A stretch of DNA of 64,000 nucleotides from Fredinandcohnia onubensis. GTDB taxonomy: Bacteria > Bacillota > Bacilli > Bacillales > Bacillaceae_L. The stretch spans positions 62,001 through 126,000 of the forward strand of contig NZ_NSEB01000007.1 in the NCBI RefSeq assembly GCF_002734215.1, given 5' to 3'. Made by a program: the position numbers and the translations under genes. Under the pieces are notes generated by a model. That model searched no databases and was not told the origin of the DNA. It was given only the letters and a program-made list of their open reading frames with translations. Shown in pieces: positions 16,074-25,037 of the stretch. How positions within the stretch are numbered: the stretch's first letter is position 1; every line of letters begins with the position of its first letter.

Positions 16074-17462
16074 TTATTCTGGTTTTGGGCGTCCATTCCT
16101 TTTTTTATTTAAATAAATGAACCCAATCATTAACACTGGTACGATAAAAACAGCAAAGAATAAGGTATAATTAATTTTCGTCGTGTCCCGAACCACGAAT
16201 ACCTCTGAGATATCACGATTTACAACAACAGGAAATTCACCATCTGTTGGACGGATAAGGTCCTCTGTAATCAGTCCGGTTAATTCTTTGTCTTCACCAA
16301 CTAGATCGGTTGTTAGGGTAAAGCTTTGAGTTTTCGTTGTATTATTAATCGCCACAAACGCTATTTGCCCCTCAAACTCTCTTTTAAAAACTAATAAACC
16401 TGCATCATTTTTAACCAATTCGACGGATCCCTTTGTTAAAGCAGGTACTCCTGAACGGATCTTTGATAACAATGTTATATATTCCACAAGCTCTTGGTCT
16501 GTTCGAAAATCCATTAATCCAAGATTGTCTGGTGGCTCACTCCCATTTAATGCTATTTCCGTCCCATAAAATACAATAGGAATTCCAGGTGTTGTATACA
16601 AATATGTTAATGCTGACTTTATGCGCGGTGCTGGGTGTTCATTCGCTTCTGTTGCCAAATATGTAAATCGAACCGTATCTGTGTAATCCATATAATTAAT
16701 TAAGGAATTGGTATTTTCAAATTCTTGATTCCGATCCCATATGGATTCTACATTGTTAAAAGGTTGATCTGGAACACTAAAACTTGTGATTCCTTCATAA
16801 GGTGTCGGATTGAAAACTGAATCAAGTCCTGCTGCTTCATACTCACTTAGATTATCTAGACCAGCAGATTCACCTATTAAGATCAAATTTTCTTTTTGGG
16901 ATTTAAGCTCTGTTGATAATGTTGATATATAATTTGGTGAAGTCCCTTCTGTGAGGTCTACTTTATATCCGTCAATATCTGTTTCTTGAACCCAGCTTAA
17001 TGCTGTCTGTACTAATTCACCATCAAGAGGACCTTCGTTTGAATTGATTCCAAGGTCTAGAATAATCTTCATATCCTTCTCATGTGCTTCTTTTACAAGT
17101 TGTTTTAAGTCATCTTTCGTACCAAAATGCTTATTGATTTCTTGTCTGTCAGTTACATGATACGGATAAAATGTATTCGAATTACTTTCAAAAACAGGAG
17201 ATAATAATAGTGAGGTAAACCCCATATCCTTTATGTAATCGAGTTGGCCAATAATCCCCTGAATGTCTCCTCCATGGTAGGCAATTGGATTTGAACGATC
17301 CACATCAAGATCATTCGTGCTGTCACCATTATTAAACCGATCAACCACTATGTAATAAATACTTTCTTCTATCTTAAAATCATCAGCAGCCACAACAGGC
17401 ATGGCTAACATAAGTAACAATGGTAGTAGAAACGCTACTATGTATAACTTCTTCTTCATCAT
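16074..17462 (-). CDS. Secreted, C-terminally membrane-anchored GH13 alpha-amylase-like enzyme
   Basis: 462 residues. A signal peptide (about 1-25, ending near VVAAD) is followed by a compact GH13 TIM barrel with the Ca2+-binding DRFNNGDSTND. The conserved regions are VDLTEG with the candidate nucleophile Asp in DGYKVD, the acid/base Glu in LIGESAG and a YMDYTDT segment in the third-acid position. The short length means much of domain B and loop insertions are missing. After a beta-sandwich C-domain, a helix (LFFAVFIVPVLMIGFIYL) and a basic tail KKRNGRPKPE anchor it to the membrane, so the enzyme should sit on the outer face. It may trim maltodextrins or trehalose-type sugars; no sugar transporter is adjacent. 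Confidence 0.85.
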   Translation of the reverse strand: MMKKKLYIVAFLLPLLLMLAMPVVAADDFKIEESIYYIVVDRFNNGDSTNDLDVDRSNPIAYHGGDIQGIIGQLDYIKDMGFTSLLLSPVFESNSNTFYPYHVTDRQEINKHFGTKDDLKQLVKEAHEKDMKIILDLGINSNEGPLDGELVQTALSWVQETDIDGYKVDLTEGTSPNYISTLSTELKSQKENLILIGESAGLDNLSEYEAAGLDSVFNPTPYEGITSFSVPDQPFNNVESIWDRNQEFENTNSLINYMDYTDTVRFTYLATEANEHPAPRIKSALTYLYTTPGIPIVFYGTEIALNGSEPPDNLGLMDFRTDQELVEYITLLSKIRSGVPALTKGSVELVKNDAGLLVFKREFEGQIAFVAINNTTKTQSFTLTTDLVGEDKELTGLITEDLIRPTDGEFPVVVNRDISEVFVVRDTTKINYTLFFAVFIVPVLMIGFIYLNKKRNGRPKPE

Positions 17463-17671
17463 TTAACTCCTATCGTATTAGTAATCATCATACTTAAAAG
17501 TAACCTTTTCCCCCCTAAAAATCAAATATAACAACGGTTTGTTCAAATTTTGTACAAATTTAATATCTAAAAAATTCGGGATTATTCCCAAAAAAATTAC
17601 GTACCTTTCCCCCCTTAAACTGTGATAAACTAATATAGTTTTACACCTATGAAACAAAGGGAGTGGACCGC

Positions 17672-19042
17672 TTGGCAACTTCAATCCATACGAAAAAATT
17701 AACACTGTTTGCATTGACATGGCCAATTTTTATTGAATTACTTCTACATATGTTAATGGGGAATGCAGATACATTAATGCTAAGTATGTATTCTGATAAT
17801 TCAGTTGCGGCTGTTGGGGTTGCAAACCAAATCTTATCATTAATTATTGTCATGTTTGGCTTTATCGCAACCGGTACTGCCGTTTTAGTCGCCCAACATT
17901 TTGGTGCAGATAATGAAAAAAGCGCTGCCGAAGTTTCGGTTGTCTCAGTTATTGCGAACCTGATATTTGGTCTTATTTTAAGTCTAATCGTTTTTGTTTG
18001 GAGTAAGAAGCTTTTGCTATTAATGGATTTGCCTGTTGAATTACTAGACGAAGCAGATAGCTATCTGAGAATAGTAGGTTTATTCTCCTTCCTCCAAGCA
18101 CTAATTATGACGATTGGGGCTGTCATACGAAGCTATGGTTTTACACGGGACACCATGTACGTAACGATTGGGATGAATATCCTTAATGTGATTGGTAACT
18201 ATATTTTTATCTTTGGTCCTTTTGGATTTCCAGTACTCGGGGTTGAAGGGGTTGCTATTTCTACTTCTGTCAGTAGATTAGTCGGCTTACTGGTTATCAC
18301 CTATCTCTTAATCAAACGAGTTGATCATGGTCTTCCATTTAAAAAGGTGTTCACTTTACCAAAACAGCATATCCATAACCTTCTTAAAATAGGGATACCT
18401 TCTGCCGGTGAACAACTCTCTTATAATTCATCCCAGATGATTATCACCTATTTCATTACAATTATGGGGACACAAGCGCTGACGACGAAGGTATATGCAC
18501 AGAACTTAATGATGTTCATTTTTTTATTTAGTATTGCGATTAGTCAGGGAACACAGATTTTAGTTGGACAAATGATCGGAGCCCGGCAGATAAACGATGC
18601 ATATCAAAGGGCAATAAAAAGTCTAAAGCTCGCCATTTTAATCTCAGCTGCAATGGCTATTATATTTTCAATTTTTAAAGATCCACTGCTCTCTATCTTT
18701 ACAAATAACCAAGAGATTATAAAAACCGGTGGAGTCCTCATTCTTTTAACCATTATTCTTGAACCCGGCCGAGCCTTTAACCTTGTCCTTATTAATGCAC
18801 TAAGGGCGGCTGGAGATGTTAAATTACCGGTTTATATGGGAATTCTTTCGATGTGGGGGATTTGTGTACCAATTGCCTATGTGCTTGGAGTTCATTTTGA
18901 ATTAGGATTAATAGGTGTTTGGATTTCCTTTATTGTGGATGAATGGCTCCGTGGTATCGTAATGCTGTGGAGATGGCGTTCTCGGGCGTGGGAAAAGAAA
19001 TCATTTGTTACACCTGTCGAGAATGCAAACATAACAGCCTGA
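17672..19042 (+). CDS. MATE-family multidrug/Na+ antiporter-like exporter
   Basis: 456 residues from TTG 17672 (AAAGGGAG lies 8-9 bp upstream; a GTG at 17663 sits within reach of the same site and is less likely). Twelve hydrophobic segments arranged as two homologous six-helix halves, with the MATE features TWPIFIELLLHMLMGNADTLMLS at the start and EPGRAFNLVLINALRAAGD in the second half. The family extrudes cationic drugs or metabolites using Na+ or H+. It is divergent from the GH13 gene and monocistronic, ending in a strong terminator that overlaps its last codons. Confidence 0.9.
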   Translation: MATSIHTKKLTLFALTWPIFIELLLHMLMGNADTLMLSMYSDNSVAAVGVANQILSLIIVMFGFIATGTAVLVAQHFGADNEKSAAEVSVVSVIANLIFGLILSLIVFVWSKKLLLLMDLPVELLDEADSYLRIVGLFSFLQALIMTIGAVIRSYGFTRDTMYVTIGMNILNVIGNYIFIFGPFGFPVLGVEGVAISTSVSRLVGLLVITYLLIKRVDHGLPFKKVFTLPKQHIHNLLKIGIPSAGEQLSYNSSQMIITYFITIMGTQALTTKVYAQNLMMFIFLFSIAISQGTQILVGQMIGARQINDAYQRAIKSLKLAILISAAMAIIFSIFKDPLLSIFTNNQEIIKTGGVLILLTIILEPGRAFNLVLINALRAAGDVKLPVYMGILSMWGICVPIAYVLGVHFELGLIGVWISFIVDEWLRGIVMLWRWRSRAWEKKSFVTPVENANITA

Positions 19043-19056
19043 ATGAATCAGGCTGT
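19034..19056 (+). terminator. Terminator of the MATE gene
   Basis: ACAGCCTGA pairs with TCAGGCTGT around a 5-base loop and is followed by seven T. The stem overlaps the stop codon region. Confidence 0.9.
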
Positions 19057-19180
19057 TTTTTTATGAAGGAAATTATCTAAACTATGGGTAAAATCCTTGG
19101 TTATAAATTTCCTTCTTTTTGTCTAAAAAGAGGATAACACAACTTATTATAGATAACACATGATGGATGGAGGATTTGCA

Positions 19181-19744
19181 TTGGATTTACAACAACGTCT
19201 CGGCAGCATAAATGAACAAAAACGCTCTTTTATTATGGGAACGACCGAATGTATAAATGACCAGTGGATCTTCTTTGATGCAGAAACAGATGAAGCATCT
19301 ATGCTTGAAGAAATGATTGGGAAGGAAGTAGAAGTTTTCACTCTGAACAAATGGGAAAAAGGCATTTTTGTGGAGGATGGCCTTATCCAAATGAATAATT
19401 TTTTTTACAAGCTTGATAATGGGGACTGCCTTCGTTTTCGCAAAAAATTATCCCTAGCTTATAAGGAACTTTTGGAGAATTTCTCAGAAGATCAGTTTTT
19501 ACGCTTTACGTCTACCTTAAATAAACTTTCCTTTTCATTATATGATTGCATCCATTGTCATAATCAATTGATGTACCAACAAGACAATGGTGAAAATGAG
19601 GGTGTTAATTTTATCATGTTTGATAATACAGAAATGCTTCTATCAGTCCACCATCACTTTTCACGAGGAAAATTAAAGAAGGATCGTTTTGAATTTACGT
19701 TAGCAAATGGAAAAAGAGCGGTACTTTCAACATTATGCAAATAA
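19181..19744 (+). CDS. 187-residue orphan protein, possibly DUF2777-like
   Basis: A TTG at 19181 follows ATGGAGG by 7 bp and gives an N-terminus MDLQQRLGSINEQKRSFIMG; an ATG at 19160 lies upstream of that ribosome site. The product is soluble and mixed alpha/beta, with a short beta-rich first half (ECINDQWIFFDAETDEASML) and a CIHCHNQLMYQQ segment whose CxxC plus His could bind metal. I associate it loosely with Bacillaceae-only family DUF2777 but cannot confirm this. It is monocistronic between two terminators. Confidence 0.72.
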   Translation: MDLQQRLGSINEQKRSFIMGTTECINDQWIFFDAETDEASMLEEMIGKEVEVFTLNKWEKGIFVEDGLIQMNNFFYKLDNGDCLRFRKKLSLAYKELLENFSEDQFLRFTSTLNKLSFSLYDCIHCHNQLMYQQDNGENEGVNFIMFDNTEMLLSVHHHFSRGKLKKDRFEFTLANGKRAVLSTLCK

Positions 19745-19752
19745 TAATAGGA

Positions 19753-19770
19753 CTGTTCATCCGTGAACAG
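19753..19770. terminator. Rho-independent terminator
   Basis: CTGTTCA pairs with TGAACAG around TCCG, followed by a T run. It lies between the orphan gene and the convergent GGDEF-EAL gene. Confidence 0.85.
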
Positions 19771-19782
19771 CCCTTTTTATTT

Positions 19783-21231
19783 TTACAATGCCTTAAGTTT
19801 AGCTAATCCATTCTCAAATTCTTCACTTTTCATTGGTTTGTCGATATAAAATCCTTGTGCATAATGGCAATCAAGTTCTTTTAGTAATTCGATTTGTTCA
19901 TCGGTTTCAACACCTTCAGCCACTACCTTCACAGATAAACCATGTCCCATCGTAATAATCGCCTTAACGATCGCGATGTCAGATGTATTGACCTTCAGAT
20001 TATTAATAAAGGTCCGATCAATTTTCAAAGTATTGATTGGTAAATCCTTCAAATAACTTAAAGATGAATAACCCGTTCCAAAATCATCAATAGACACCTT
20101 TACACCGAGCTTTTGCAGTTCTTTCATCACATATACACTGTGAGTGATATTTCGAAGCATCACACCTTCTGTGAGTTCAAGTGTTAAAAATTCCGGAGAA
20201 AGACCTGTTTCTAATAATGCCTCCTTCACCTCATCGATAAAGCTAATTTGTTGAAACTGATTAGCAGATACATTAACGGCAATGGTTAAATAATCATACC
20301 CCATATCATGCCATTTTTTATTCTCCCGACAGGCTTTTGTTAAAACCCATTTGCCGATATCATGAATCAAACCTGTTTCTTCAGCTAACGGAATGAATTC
20401 CCCTGGTGAAACTAGTCCAAGCTTTGGATGTTCCCATCTTAAGAGAGCTTCACTGCCATAGACCCTTCCTGAGGCCAAATCAATAAGGGGCTGGTAGCAT
20501 AAATGAAATTCATTTTTCTCAAGGGCTCTGCGCAAATAACCTTCAAGCTCAAGCTTATACATGACTTGGTGATTCATTTCTGCCCGATAGAATTTCATTT
20601 TGTTTCCCCCTTGCTGTTTTGCAAGGTTCATCGCGGTATCAGCATGCTTAAAGAGCACTTCAGTTGTTATACCATCATTAGGATAAAAACTAGCCCCAAT
20701 ACTACCCGTTAAAAAGAACTCACGTGCTTCATACATAATTGGTTTGGCGATATCATGCAAAAGATTTTGTCCAAGGTCAACAATCTTTTCAACCTCAACA
20801 TCATTGGTTATTAGAATTGTAAATTTATCACCGCTAAATCTTGCAAGGTAACTCTTATTGGGGAGTAACGCTTTAATCCGATTTGCAAGTTCCTTTAATA
20901 TAATATCCCCTGCATAATGTCCCACTGTATCATTAATGATTTTAAAACGGTCTAAATCTATAAATAACACAGCAAATTTATTATGTTTCTTTTTCTGCTT
21001 AAACCTTTTCACATATTTTTGTACTTGATTTGTAAAATGCTGACGATTCGGCAAGCCAGTGTCTGTATCATAAAAGGCTAAACGCGTAATCTTTTCCTCA
21101 GCTTTTTTTTCATAAAAAGCCTCAATAGTTTTAAATTTTTCGGTAGTAAGTTGGTGTTGCTCTATTAATTCAATGATATCTATCAATTGTTTATATACAA
21201 AGCTATTCGTTCTCAATATGAGATTCACCAC
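19783..21231 (-). CDS. GGDEF-EAL protein, probable cyclic di-GMP phosphodiesterase
   Basis: 482 residues, GTG start, no membrane segment. A short N-terminal helical region (1-50) precedes a GGDEF domain (about 50-215), whose signature is SGDKF instead of GGDEF (about residue 130), so cyclase activity is doubtful. The EAL domain (about 225-480) has EALLR, the Asn of AVNVSANQF, LELTEGV, DDFGTGYSSL, LKIDRTF, AEGVET and QGFYIDKP, so every metal and substrate ligand I can check is present. The best guess is a soluble phosphodiesterase, with the GGDEF domain acting as a GTP sensor or dimerisation module. Monocistronic. Confidence 0.9.
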   Translation of the reverse strand: MVNLILRTNSFVYKQLIDIIELIEQHQLTTEKFKTIEAFYEKKAEEKITRLAFYDTDTGLPNRQHFTNQVQKYVKRFKQKKKHNKFAVLFIDLDRFKIINDTVGHYAGDIILKELANRIKALLPNKSYLARFSGDKFTILITNDVEVEKIVDLGQNLLHDIAKPIMYEAREFFLTGSIGASFYPNDGITTEVLFKHADTAMNLAKQQGGNKMKFYRAEMNHQVMYKLELEGYLRRALEKNEFHLCYQPLIDLASGRVYGSEALLRWEHPKLGLVSPGEFIPLAEETGLIHDIGKWVLTKACRENKKWHDMGYDYLTIAVNVSANQFQQISFIDEVKEALLETGLSPEFLTLELTEGVMLRNITHSVYVMKELQKLGVKVSIDDFGTGYSSLSYLKDLPINTLKIDRTFINNLKVNTSDIAIVKAIITMGHGLSVKVVAEGVETDEQIELLKELDCHYAQGFYIDKPMKSEEFENGLAKLKAL

Positions 21232-21310
21232 TCTTTTTCCCTCAAGAAGTATGTATATCTATTCATAAAGATAGCATAGATTTTGTCGAAAAACATAGAA
21301 AAAAAAGAAA

Positions 21311-21332
21311 AAGCTACCCCGAATGGTAGCTT
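21311..21332 (-). terminator. Terminator downstream of yisL
   Basis: AAGCTACC pairs with GGTAGCTT with flanking A and T runs, so it can work in either direction. It lies 14 bp beyond the yisL stop. Confidence 0.85.
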
Positions 21333-21345
21333 TTTCACAAAATTT

Positions 21346-21705
21346 TTAGAAACTCCACATACCGAGTGGAAGTTTTGCTCCTAACACAATGGTTAAGATT
21401 AATACAATTATAAACAATACCCAGAAGAGTCCAGTTGATTTTCCCTTGCCGGAACGTGCTAAAATCATTTCCATAAATCCAATCGTTAATACGCCAAGGA
21501 TTGCTTTCCCTATGTATTCGCCGTCAATCTCAAATACACTAAATAAAAGCAGTAAACCAGTTGCTAAAATGAATAGATAAAATAAACGTAATGTCATTTT
21601 AACAATCTTTTGTGACTTTTCTTTTCCTGCCTTATTTAAAACTGTTGCTGCAATCACAAATAGAATAATAGCAACTACCCAAGAGGTAACATGTGCATGT
21701 GTCAT
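21346..21705 (-). CDS. yisL: YisL-family membrane protein (DUF1516)
   Basis: 119 residues with four hydrophobic helices and the family's N-terminal MTHAHVTSWVVAIILF, matching YisL in length. No function is known. It is separated from yisK by 136 bp and has a good AGGAGGAG site before the ATG. Order yisL-yisK-yisI next to gerP matches B. subtilis. Confidence 0.88.
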   Translation of the reverse strand: MTHAHVTSWVVAIILFVIAATVLNKAGKEKSQKIVKMTLRLFYLFILATGLLLLFSVFEIDGEYIGKAILGVLTIGFMEMILARSGKGKSTGLFWVLFIIVLILTIVLGAKLPLGMWSF

Positions 21706-21841
21706 GTACTACTCCTCCTTTTCTTTTTTATTCCAGAGATTATCATAGCACGTTTATCAGGAATTTCAAAAGGTTACATCTATCCTTTTTCACTATCCAC
21801 ATAGTAAATATGTCTTTTTTGTGAAATCGTATTCCTTTCAA

Positions 21842-22747
21842 TTATTCCTCAATTTTATTTCGCAATGTTCCAATGCCGTCAATTGTAATTTCAATGACGT
21901 CTCCACCTTTTAGGAAGCGTGGCGGATTAAAGCCTTTACCCACTCCGGATGGTGTACCTGTAGCAATAATATCTCCAGCTTCCAGCGTCATTCCTTGTGA
22001 AATGACCGAAATAATCGTTTCAATCGGGAAAATCAATTGACTTGTATTACCTGACTGACGAACCTCCCCATTCACCTCCGTTTTTATGGACAGATTACTT
22101 GGATTTGGGATCAACGACTTATGTACTAGCACTGGACCCATTGGACATGTCGTATCTAGGCTCTTTCCAAGAAAAAATTGTTTATGTCTTGATTGAATAT
22201 CACGGGCTGTTATATCGTTTAATATTGTATATCCAAAAACATAGTCAGAAGCTTCACTTTCTCTAATCCCTCGACCCGTTTTGCCAATAACAATAGCTAA
22301 CTCTCCCTCGTAATCTAGCTGTTCAGTGATATGTTTATGATTTAGTACAGTTTCTTCTGGACCAACTACTGTTGTTGGTGTTTTTGTGAACATTACAACA
22401 TGCTCAGGGATATCCTTTGCACTTCCCATTTCAATGACGTGTTCTGCATAATTTTTGCCGACACAGAAAATATTTTTGCGCGGTCTTGGAATCGGAGCCT
22501 TTAATGTCATTTCTTCGATGGGATAAACACAATCTGTATCAGGATTTTCGCGGACCCACAATTCAATTTCCCGAACTCTCTCAAGACACTCTTCCCCTTG
22601 AACGATCGCTTCAATCATTGTTTCTGGAATAGTTGTTGTGCCATTCATTTTCATCTCTGCAACTTTTACATCTATTACTTGATTAAGCGCCTCGTTTACA
22701 ATTCCAATAAATTGTTTTCCATTCTTTTCAGCTGTTACAAACCTCAT
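21842..22747 (-). CDS. yisK: Fumarylacetoacetate-hydrolase-family protein YisK
   Basis: 301 residues from ATG 22747 (AGAGGTGATG lies upstream; GTG and ATG codons a few bases earlier sit on the ribosome site). The FAH-fold C-terminal domain begins near residue 85 with IFCVGKNYAEHVIEM and contains the metal-binding acidic residues in LDYEGELAIVIG (E...E) and GYTILNDITARD, and the closing GDIIATGTPSGVG. The family hydrolyses or decarboxylates oxo-acids; YisK of B. subtilis has been linked to oxaloacetate decarboxylation. Length equals that protein. Confidence 0.9.
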   Translation of the reverse strand: MRFVTAEKNGKQFIGIVNEALNQVIDVKVAEMKMNGTTTIPETMIEAIVQGEECLERVREIELWVRENPDTDCVYPIEEMTLKAPIPRPRKNIFCVGKNYAEHVIEMGSAKDIPEHVVMFTKTPTTVVGPEETVLNHKHITEQLDYEGELAIVIGKTGRGIRESEASDYVFGYTILNDITARDIQSRHKQFFLGKSLDTTCPMGPVLVHKSLIPNPSNLSIKTEVNGEVRQSGNTSQLIFPIETIISVISQGMTLEAGDIIATGTPSGVGKGFNPPRFLKGGDVIEITIDGIGTLRNKIEE

Positions 22748-22977
22748 TTTCATCACCTCTTATTTAGTCTTTTACTTTATTCTATTTTCGATGTTGAAAT
22801 TCCTCTTTCTATACTTTTTGTAGAATTTTGTATGTTTTTGTAACATTTTAAGAGGTTTTAGCGAACTTGTTTTAATCCCTGTAAAGGCAGGTATAATAAT
22901 GGTACAAAGCTTGTATGTACTACTTTAGTCTAAGCGTTCATGATTATAATGTACTAAAAAAAAATGGAGAAATGAAA

Positions 22978-23145
22978 ATGTTCATGTTGAAGATTGCAAT
23001 TGAATTAAAACGCCGAAAAATGACAGTTTTAGCAAATCGGCACGGCTTTACTGCTTGGGAGACAGTAAAGTGTAGTCAAGAGTTAGATCAATTATTGAAT
23101 ATTTATCAAAAGACAAAACAAAAAAAACTAAAGATGGTAAATTGA
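22978..23145 (+). CDS. yisI: Spo0E-family aspartyl-phosphate phosphatase YisI
   Basis: 55 residues from ATG 22978, 8 bp after GGAGA; an ATG at 22972 is too close to the site. The protein is a helical hairpin of the Spo0E type with the signature SQELD (S-x-x-L-D) in its second helix. Such proteins dephosphorylate Spo0A-P and delay sporulation. A TATAAT at 22892-22897 may be the -10 of its promoter, but I see no good -35 box. The position upstream of gerP agrees with B. subtilis yisI. Confidence 0.87.
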   Translation: MFMLKIAIELKRRKMTVLANRHGFTAWETVKCSQELDQLLNIYQKTKQKKLKMVN

Positions 23146-23150
23146 AAAGA

Positions 23151-23170
23151 CTATTCGCATTAGCGAATAG
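23151..23170. terminator. Bidirectional rho-independent terminator
   Basis: CTATTCGC pairs with GCGAATAG around ATTA, followed by a T run. Serves yisI and the convergent DUF418 gene, whose stop codon lies within the stem. Confidence 0.85.
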
Positions 23171-24356
23171 CCTTTTTTCTTATATCAACCTTATTAGCAT
23201 ATGTTAATGTTCTCCAAACCCATTCAAATGGACCGAATCGGAATTTTTTCAACCAGAAATAACTTAGGATGACTTGAACAATGTAAATACCAATAGTTAG
23301 AAGGAAACCTGTAAATGGCTGTAGCTTGCCATATAATCCAAAACCATAGCCATAAAACAATAAGGTACAGACTATTGATTGGAACAGATAATTACTCAGC
23401 GAAAGCCTTCCAACAAGAGCTAGTGGAGATAGCAGCATTTTCCAAACGGGTAATCTCATTAACAGGACTATCGACGTTGCATATAATAAGGCTGTGCTCG
23501 GACCACCGATTGTATCCTGTAAATAATCAGTTGCCGGATTTTTAGCCGCGTAATAGGGTAGCAATTTCATTGGAACCCCAATTACCAGTGAGATCAACCA
23601 AAGAATCTTAACCTTCTTAACATCCTGATCACGGCCTTCAAACCATTTTTTCTTAGCGATAAAGGACCCTAGGAGGAACATTGGTAGCAATGTAATAATC
23701 ATTACAAAAATGCTTGCAACGTTATTCACGAAATACCAATCTTGAAATCTTTGAATTGTAATCTCCCAAAATCCACCGGTTGCATAAATTTCTGCTGATT
23801 TTAAAGCAAGCTGTTCATTATACATAACGGCATTTAATCCTGGTTCAAACAAGACCGCTACAAACATAAGTCCGCCGAGAACGACATTTGGTACAAAGAT
23901 TAGGACTAATGCCCAAATAAGTAAGGTAATCGGCTTTGCTTTATGGAATAATAGTAAAATTGCGCCAATTACAGCATACGTGATTAAAATATCACCGTGC
24001 CAAACAAAGAATGCATGTAAACATCCAAATAGTAATAGCACAATTAATCTTCTTGAAATCAACGGATAAAATGAATAACCTTTAGCAACTGCTCTTTCCT
24101 TAAACAAAATAAAACCAAAGCCAAAAAGAAATGAAAATAAAGTATAAAAACTGGCTTGTGCAAAAATATCAATGATACTATTTGTCCACTGATTGAGTTC
24201 CCCTGTCCACCATGTTGCTGGATTTAAATAGAGAATGGGTGCAAAAAACGATGGCATATTAACAAAGAATATCCCTAATATTGCTAACCCTCTTATCACA
24301 TCAATTGAGTGAATCCGCTCTGCTCCTAATACGGGACTTAATCGATCGTTACTCAT
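23160..24356 (-). CDS. DUF418-family (YeiB-like) membrane protein
   Basis: 398 residues with about ten hydrophobic helices. The family start RIHSIDVIRGLAILGIFFVNMPSF and the C-terminal DUF418 part with GRLSLSNYLFQSIVCTLLFYGYGFGLYG are clear. These are related to the acyltransferase-3/YeiB superfamily of membrane proteins, role unknown. It stands between yisI and gerPA, where I do not expect it from the B. subtilis order, so it is probably a local insertion. Confidence 0.88.
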   Translation of the reverse strand: MSNDRLSPVLGAERIHSIDVIRGLAILGIFFVNMPSFFAPILYLNPATWWTGELNQWTNSIIDIFAQASFYTLFSFLFGFGFILFKERAVAKGYSFYPLISRRLIVLLLFGCLHAFFVWHGDILITYAVIGAILLLFHKAKPITLLIWALVLIFVPNVVLGGLMFVAVLFEPGLNAVMYNEQLALKSAEIYATGGFWEITIQRFQDWYFVNNVASIFVMIITLLPMFLLGSFIAKKKWFEGRDQDVKKVKILWLISLVIGVPMKLLPYYAAKNPATDYLQDTIGGPSTALLYATSIVLLMRLPVWKMLLSPLALVGRLSLSNYLFQSIVCTLLFYGYGFGLYGKLQPFTGFLLTIGIYIVQVILSYFWLKKFRFGPFEWVWRTLTYANKVDIRKKAIR

Positions 24357-24477
24357 TCGTACAACTCCTTACCACTTTTACATATATTCGATTATAAGAG
24401 AACTAAATTGGAAACACTAGAAAAATTTTCTAATATTGGTTTTAGCCTTCAGAGGATGGACCTTATGTTAAAAAATC

Positions 24478-24505
24478 ACATCTTCTGGGCAGTTCTCATA
24501 GAATA
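24478..24505 (+). promoter_or_regulatory. Predicted sigma-K promoter of the gerP operon
   Basis: An AC at 24478-24479 is followed after 17 bp by CATAGAATA (24497-24505), matching the sigma-K pattern AC...CATAnnnTA. It lies about 80 bp before the gerPA start. gerP operons of Bacillus are expressed late in the mother cell under sigma-K, so the match is expected. Prediction only. Confidence 0.55.
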
Positions 24506-24582
24506 AAAAAACTGTTTATATACGACCAATGATATCACTATTCGTAATTCTTCAAATTCGTTTTGTAAAAGGGTGTTTTTGT

Positions 24583-24804
24583 ATGCCAGCAATCGTAGGA
24601 GCCGTAAAAGTAAATAGTGTTGGAAATAGCAGTGTTTTCAATATTGGTGATGTCTTTCAAATCTCCCCAACCAGCACTGCTAAGACTTTTGCAGGGGCTG
24701 GCTCATTTAATACCGGGGATGGTCTTCGAGTCTATAATAATCAAAGTGTTACGAACACTTACGATACAGATAAAATTGACAATGTCATTGTTGGGAATGC
24801 TTAA
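24583..24804 (+). CDS. gerPA: Spore germination protein GerPA
   Basis: 73 residues from ATG 24583. It starts with [23 protein letters not shown] and has the glycine-rich [10 protein letters not shown], shared by GerPA and GerPF. The protein is made in the mother cell, placed in the inner coat and needed for germinants to pass through the coat. Length equals B. subtilis GerPA. First gene of a complete six-gene operon; gerPB begins 14 bp after its stop. Confidence 0.93.
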   Translation: MPAIVGAVKVNSVGNSSVFNIGDVFQISPTSTAKTFAGAGSFNTGDGLRVYNNQSVTNTYDTDKIDNVIVGNA

Positions 24805-24818
24805 GGAGGGATGAGGAC

Positions 24819-25037
24819 ATGAACTTTTATATTAACCAAAGTATTTGTATTCATTCTTTACGTGTGAACAGCGTTAGTAATTCATCGGTATTACAAATTG
24901 GAAGCGCTGGTCTGATAAAGCCATCATCTCACCTTTATAACACAGGAGAATTTACGGAACCAGCTCCAGAAATCGAAGCTAAAACCTCACCTGGTTCAAA
25001 ACCAAACGTTCCACTTGTTGCACCAACTCCTTCATAG
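24819..25037 (+). CDS. gerPB: Spore germination protein GerPB
   Basis: 72 residues. It begins with MNFYINQSICIHSLRVNSVSNSSVLQIGS and has a Pro/Ala/Ser-rich tail, as in GerPB. It is a coat protein acting with GerPA in the same permeability role. AGGAGGGATGAGGA precedes the ATG. Its stop codon is the first element of an 11-bp inverted repeat that reaches into the gerPC start (see separate entry). Confidence 0.92.
   Translation: MNFYINQSICIHSLRVNSVSNSSVLQIGSAGLIKPSSHLYNTGEFTEPAPEIEAKTSPGSKPNVPLVAPTPS

Noticed and set aside
22892-22897. Promoter for yisI based on TATAAT
   Set aside because: The -10 box is perfect but no -35 box at 16-18 bp was acceptable, so it is mentioned only with the gene.
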